DNA of 64,000 nucleotides from Qipengyuania nanhaisediminis (GTDB lineage Bacteria > Pseudomonadota > Alphaproteobacteria > Sphingomonadales > Sphingomonadaceae). The number at the start of each line of letters is the position of its first letter. Within the stretch, counting starts at the first letter, position 1. The notes below the pieces were generated by a model. That model did not search any database, was not told the DNA's origin, and was given only the letters and a program-made list of their open reading frames with translations. The stretch covers positions 124,001-188,000 of the forward strand of contig NZ_FOWZ01000002.1 in the NCBI RefSeq assembly GCF_900115585.1. Reading direction: 5' to 3'. A program made the position numbers and the translations under genes. Positions 61,631 to 64,000 of the stretch are shown here, in pieces.

Positions 61631-63145
61631 ATGACCGACCCTGTTCGCAAGATATTGATTGTCGGCGGAGGCTCGGCAGGCTGGATGGCCGCTGCTTATC
61701 TGTCGCGTGCGCTCTCCGATACCGTGGCGATCGAACTCGTCGAAAGCGAAGCGGTCGGCACGGTCGGTGTCGGCGAGGCAACAATCCCGCCGATCCGCGA
61801 ATTCAATCGCATGGCGGGGATCGACGAGGTCGAATTCGTCAAGGCGACCGATGCCACCTTCAAGGTCGGCATCGAGTTCGAGAACTGGGGTGTGCCTGGC
61901 GATCGATACCTCCACGCCTTCGGACATGTCGGCCAGGAACTCGATGCGATGGTGCGCCTTCATCACTGGTGGCTGCTGGGCAAGCAGGCGGGCGGGCCGG
62001 ACTATCCGCAGTGGCAGGAGCTGTTCCTTGGACGCGCCGCCGCCGATCTCGACCGCTTTGCCATCGACCAGCGCCCGGGCAGCGAACTTTCACGCCTCCT
62101 TCCCCATGCCTATCACTTCGATTCCCTTAGCTACGGTAAGTATCTGCGCAAGGTCGCGGAAAGCCGCGGTGTAAAGCGGACCGAGGGAAAGATTGTCGCC
62201 GTCCACCGCGCTTCCGACACGGGGGAAGTCACTGGAATCGGCCTGGATGACGGCGCCACCCTTGAAGCCGACTTCTTCATCGACTGTTCCGGCTTCCGCA
62301 GCCTCGTTTTGGGCGAAGCGATGGAAGTGCCCTTCGACGACTGGAGCCATTGGCTGCCTGCAGACCGCGCGCTCGTCGTGCAGACCGAAAACGTGGGCGA
62401 GACGATATCTCCGATGACGCGCGCCATCGCCCACAGCGTTGGCTGGCAATGGCGCATCCCGCTTCGGAGCAGGACCGGCAACGGTCACGTCTTCTCGAGC
62501 GCGTTTTCAAGCGGGGACGAGGCGACAGAGCGTCTGTTGGCGACTATATCGGGCGATCTGCGCGGCGACCCGCGCATTATCACATTCCGGACCGGCAGGC
62601 GGCAGGACGCGTGGTCGGGCAACGTCGTCGGGATCGGTCTCGCCGCCGGCTTCTTGGAGCCCTTGGAGTCGACCAGTATCCATCTGGTCCAGGCCAGCCT
62701 CGAACGCTTGGTAGAGCTTTTTCCGACCAAGGCGATCGACCCCGTCCTGCGCGACCGTTTCAACGCGCAGACGCAGCAGGAATGGGAGCAGGTCCGCGAC
62801 TTCGTAATCGCGCACTATGCAGTGATGCAGCGCGACGACAGCGAGTTCTGGCGTCATTGCCGCACGATGGAATTGCCGGATACCCTTTCGACGATCCTCG
62901 AACTTTGGCGCTCGCACGGAAGCGTGGCCATAGACGGCGGACACCTCTTCCAGCTCGGGTCGTGGACGTCGCTGCTGCTCGGGCAGAACCTTGAACCGGA
63001 TCGGCCCCATCCGGCCACGGCGCGCGCACAGCCGCAACCCATCGCAGACCGGATCGCCCATATTGCAGCCTCGCTGCGCAAGAGCGCAGAGGGGCTGCCC
63101 GATCACGGACAGTTCCTCGCCCGCATGGCCGGGACAGCGTCATAG
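61631..63145 (+). CDS. flavin-dependent tryptophan halogenase family protein
   Basis: A 504-residue FADH2-dependent halogenase. The FAD-binding ILIVGGGSAGWMAAAYLSRA is at the N-terminus, and the diagnostic WxWxIP motif occurs as GWQWRIPLRSRTG near residue 275, followed by AAGFLEPLESTSIHLVQ. The catalytic Lys expected in the family near residue 75-80 is likely EFVKATDATFKVG. Family members in Sphingomonadales and Caulobacter lie beside TonB receptors and may act on sugars or peptides, not free Trp. It starts 16 bp after the sulfotransferase stop and is co-transcribed. Confidence 0.9.
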   Translation: MTDPVRKILIVGGGSAGWMAAAYLSRALSDTVAIELVESEAVGTVGVGEATIPPIREFNRMAGIDEVEFVKATDATFKVGIEFENWGVPGDRYLHAFGHVGQELDAMVRLHHWWLLGKQAGGPDYPQWQELFLGRAAADLDRFAIDQRPGSELSRLLPHAYHFDSLSYGKYLRKVAESRGVKRTEGKIVAVHRASDTGEVTGIGLDDGATLEADFFIDCSGFRSLVLGEAMEVPFDDWSHWLPADRALVVQTENVGETISPMTRAIAHSVGWQWRIPLRSRTGNGHVFSSAFSSGDEATERLLATISGDLRGDPRIITFRTGRRQDAWSGNVVGIGLAAGFLEPLESTSIHLVQASLERLVELFPTKAIDPVLRDRFNAQTQQEWEQVRDFVIAHYAVMQRDDSEFWRHCRTMELPDTLSTILELWRSHGSVAIDGGHLFQLGSWTSLLLGQNLEPDRPHPATARAQPQPIADRIAHIAASLRKSAEGLPDHGQFLARMAGTAS

Positions 63146-63174
63146 GCCCCGGCCACGACAGGCAAGTCACAGCA

Positions 63175-64000
63175 TTACGACGGCAGGAAAATCGCCTTCG
63201 CGTTGACGAATTCCTTCATGCCGAAGCCGCCATGTTCGCGGCCATAACCTGAATCCTTGACCCCGCCGAAAGGCATGTTCGGGTCTGCCGCTCCAAATGA
63301 GTTGATACGGACCATGCCTGTGTCGAAATGATCGCGGGCCAGGCGGATCGCCTTGTCCTCATCCTTGGTGAAGATGCCCCCGCCAAGGCCATAGCGGCTG
63401 TCATTGGCGATCCGCATCGCGTCCTCGTCGTCTTTTGCGCGGATGATCGACGCGACAGGGCCGAATAGCTCGTCGTCATAGGCCGGAGTGCCCGGCTTGC
63501 AGTCGGCGAGGACCGTTGCCGGGTAATAGCACCCTTTCGCGTCCTTGTCCGGATCGCCGCCGCACAGCAGGGTCGCCCCTCCATCGAGGCTCTTGGCTAC
63601 CTGCTCGACCAGCGTGTCGAATTGCTCCTCGCTCGAAACCGGGCCCAGCTGGGTGTCCTCGTCGAAGGGATCGCCCATCTTTACCGATTTCATGCTTTCG
63701 ACGAATGCCGATACGAAATCATCGTAGACGGCGTCGGTCACCACGAACCTCTTGGCCGACACGCAGGTTTCGCCGTTGTTATACAGCCTGCCCTGGACGC
63801 ATGTTTTCACTGCCAGGTCGATGTCCGCATCTTCCAGGACGAGGTAGGCGTCGTTCGAACCGAGCTCCAGCACCGTCTTCTTGAGGTTCTTGGCCGCCAG
63901 TTCGCCGATATGGCTGCCCGCACCATCGCTGCCGGTCATTGTCACTGCGCGGACCAGGTCATGTTCGATGATCTTGTCCGATACGTCGTGGCCGACAAGG
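63175..64000 (-). CDS. NAD(P)-dependent aldehyde dehydrogenase (5' part outside window)
   Basis: The visible 275 C-terminal residues match the succinate-semialdehyde dehydrogenase-like branch: the cofactor loop VTMTGSDGAGSHIGELAA, the catalytic Glu in LELGSNDAYLVL, the catalytic Cys in NNGETCVSAKRFVV, then LFGPVASIIRAKDDEDA, FGGVKDSGYGREHGGFG and the C-terminus. The frame runs off the right edge without a start. Two bases of substrate specificity cannot be judged. It converges with the halogenase gene with 29 bp between stops. Confidence 0.85.
   Translation of the reverse strand, partial: LVGHDVSDKIIEHDLVRAVTMTGSDGAGSHIGELAAKNLKKTVLELGSNDAYLVLEDADIDLAVKTCVQGRLYNNGETCVSAKRFVVTDAVYDDFVSAFVESMKSVKMGDPFDEDTQLGPVSSEEQFDTLVEQVAKSLDGGATLLCGGDPDKDAKGCYYPATVLADCKPGTPAYDDELFGPVASIIRAKDDEDAMRIANDSRYGLGGGIFTKDEDKAIRLARDHFDTGMVRINSFGAADPNMPFGGVKDSGYGREHGGFGMKEFVNAKAIFLPS

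Overview
The window looks like the chromosome of a GC-rich alphaproteobacterium of the order Sphingomonadales, probably an Erythrobacter/Qipengyuania relative. This is an inference from gene content: a complete propionyl-CoA to succinyl-CoA route, a TonB receptor next to sulfotransferases and a tryptophan halogenase, and typical alphaproteobacterial housekeeping neighbours. No 16S rRNA is present to confirm it.

Layout. Positions 1-7.6 kb hold core genes: a truncated M48 metalloprotease, accA, a XerD-type recombinase, an exported protein of unknown function, and divergently aroK-aroB, a cyclase-family hydrolase and an acetyltransferase. Positions 7.8-20 kb, read leftwards, form a propionate/odd-chain/branched-chain catabolic region: tlyA, pccB, methylmalonyl-CoA epimerase, mutase, a small membrane protein, bioB (biotin for the carboxylase), a DUF3445 haem protein, a small exported protein and pccA. 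A secreted S9 peptidase interrupts it, and a 17-codon copy of the start of the epimerase gene lies on the far side of that peptidase. Positions 20-30.2 kb carry a lipoprotein, a short structured transcript with an almost perfect Shine-Dalgarno sequence and an 18-codon ORF, a branched-chain aminotransferase, a LysR/pirin/azoreductase set, an AmpG-like transporter, an NAD+ synthetase carrying an extra N-terminal helix-turn-helix, topoisomerase IB, a YghU-type glutathione transferase and tRNA-Gln(UUG).

Positions 30.35-54.67 kb are an integrated genomic island. The 3' end of tRNA-Gln is repeated (18 bp) at 54650, and a 670-residue tyrosine integrase sits just inside the tRNA end. There are no phage structural genes and no conjugation genes. 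The cargo reads as a defence island: a HEPN-like protein, a cytosolic-protein plus membrane-protein pair, a leftward accessory block with two predicted 3'-5' exonucleases separated by intergenic hairpins, a repeat-rich non-coding region, a five-gene restriction operon (Res, PD-ExK protein, Mod, small basic protein, RelE-fold/UvrD helicase), and a divergent pair coding for a coiled-coil/TPR-like protein and a four-helix membrane protein.

After the island come an enoyl-CoA hydratase and a carbohydrate/natural-product style locus: a TonB-dependent receptor, two sulfotransferase-fold proteins and a flavin-dependent tryptophan halogenase. The window ends inside an aldehyde dehydrogenase gene. The most interesting items are the five-gene restriction operon, the two membrane-protein pairs of the island, the small SD-rich transcript before ilvE, the HTH-NadE fusion, and the recombination scar around the S9 peptidase.
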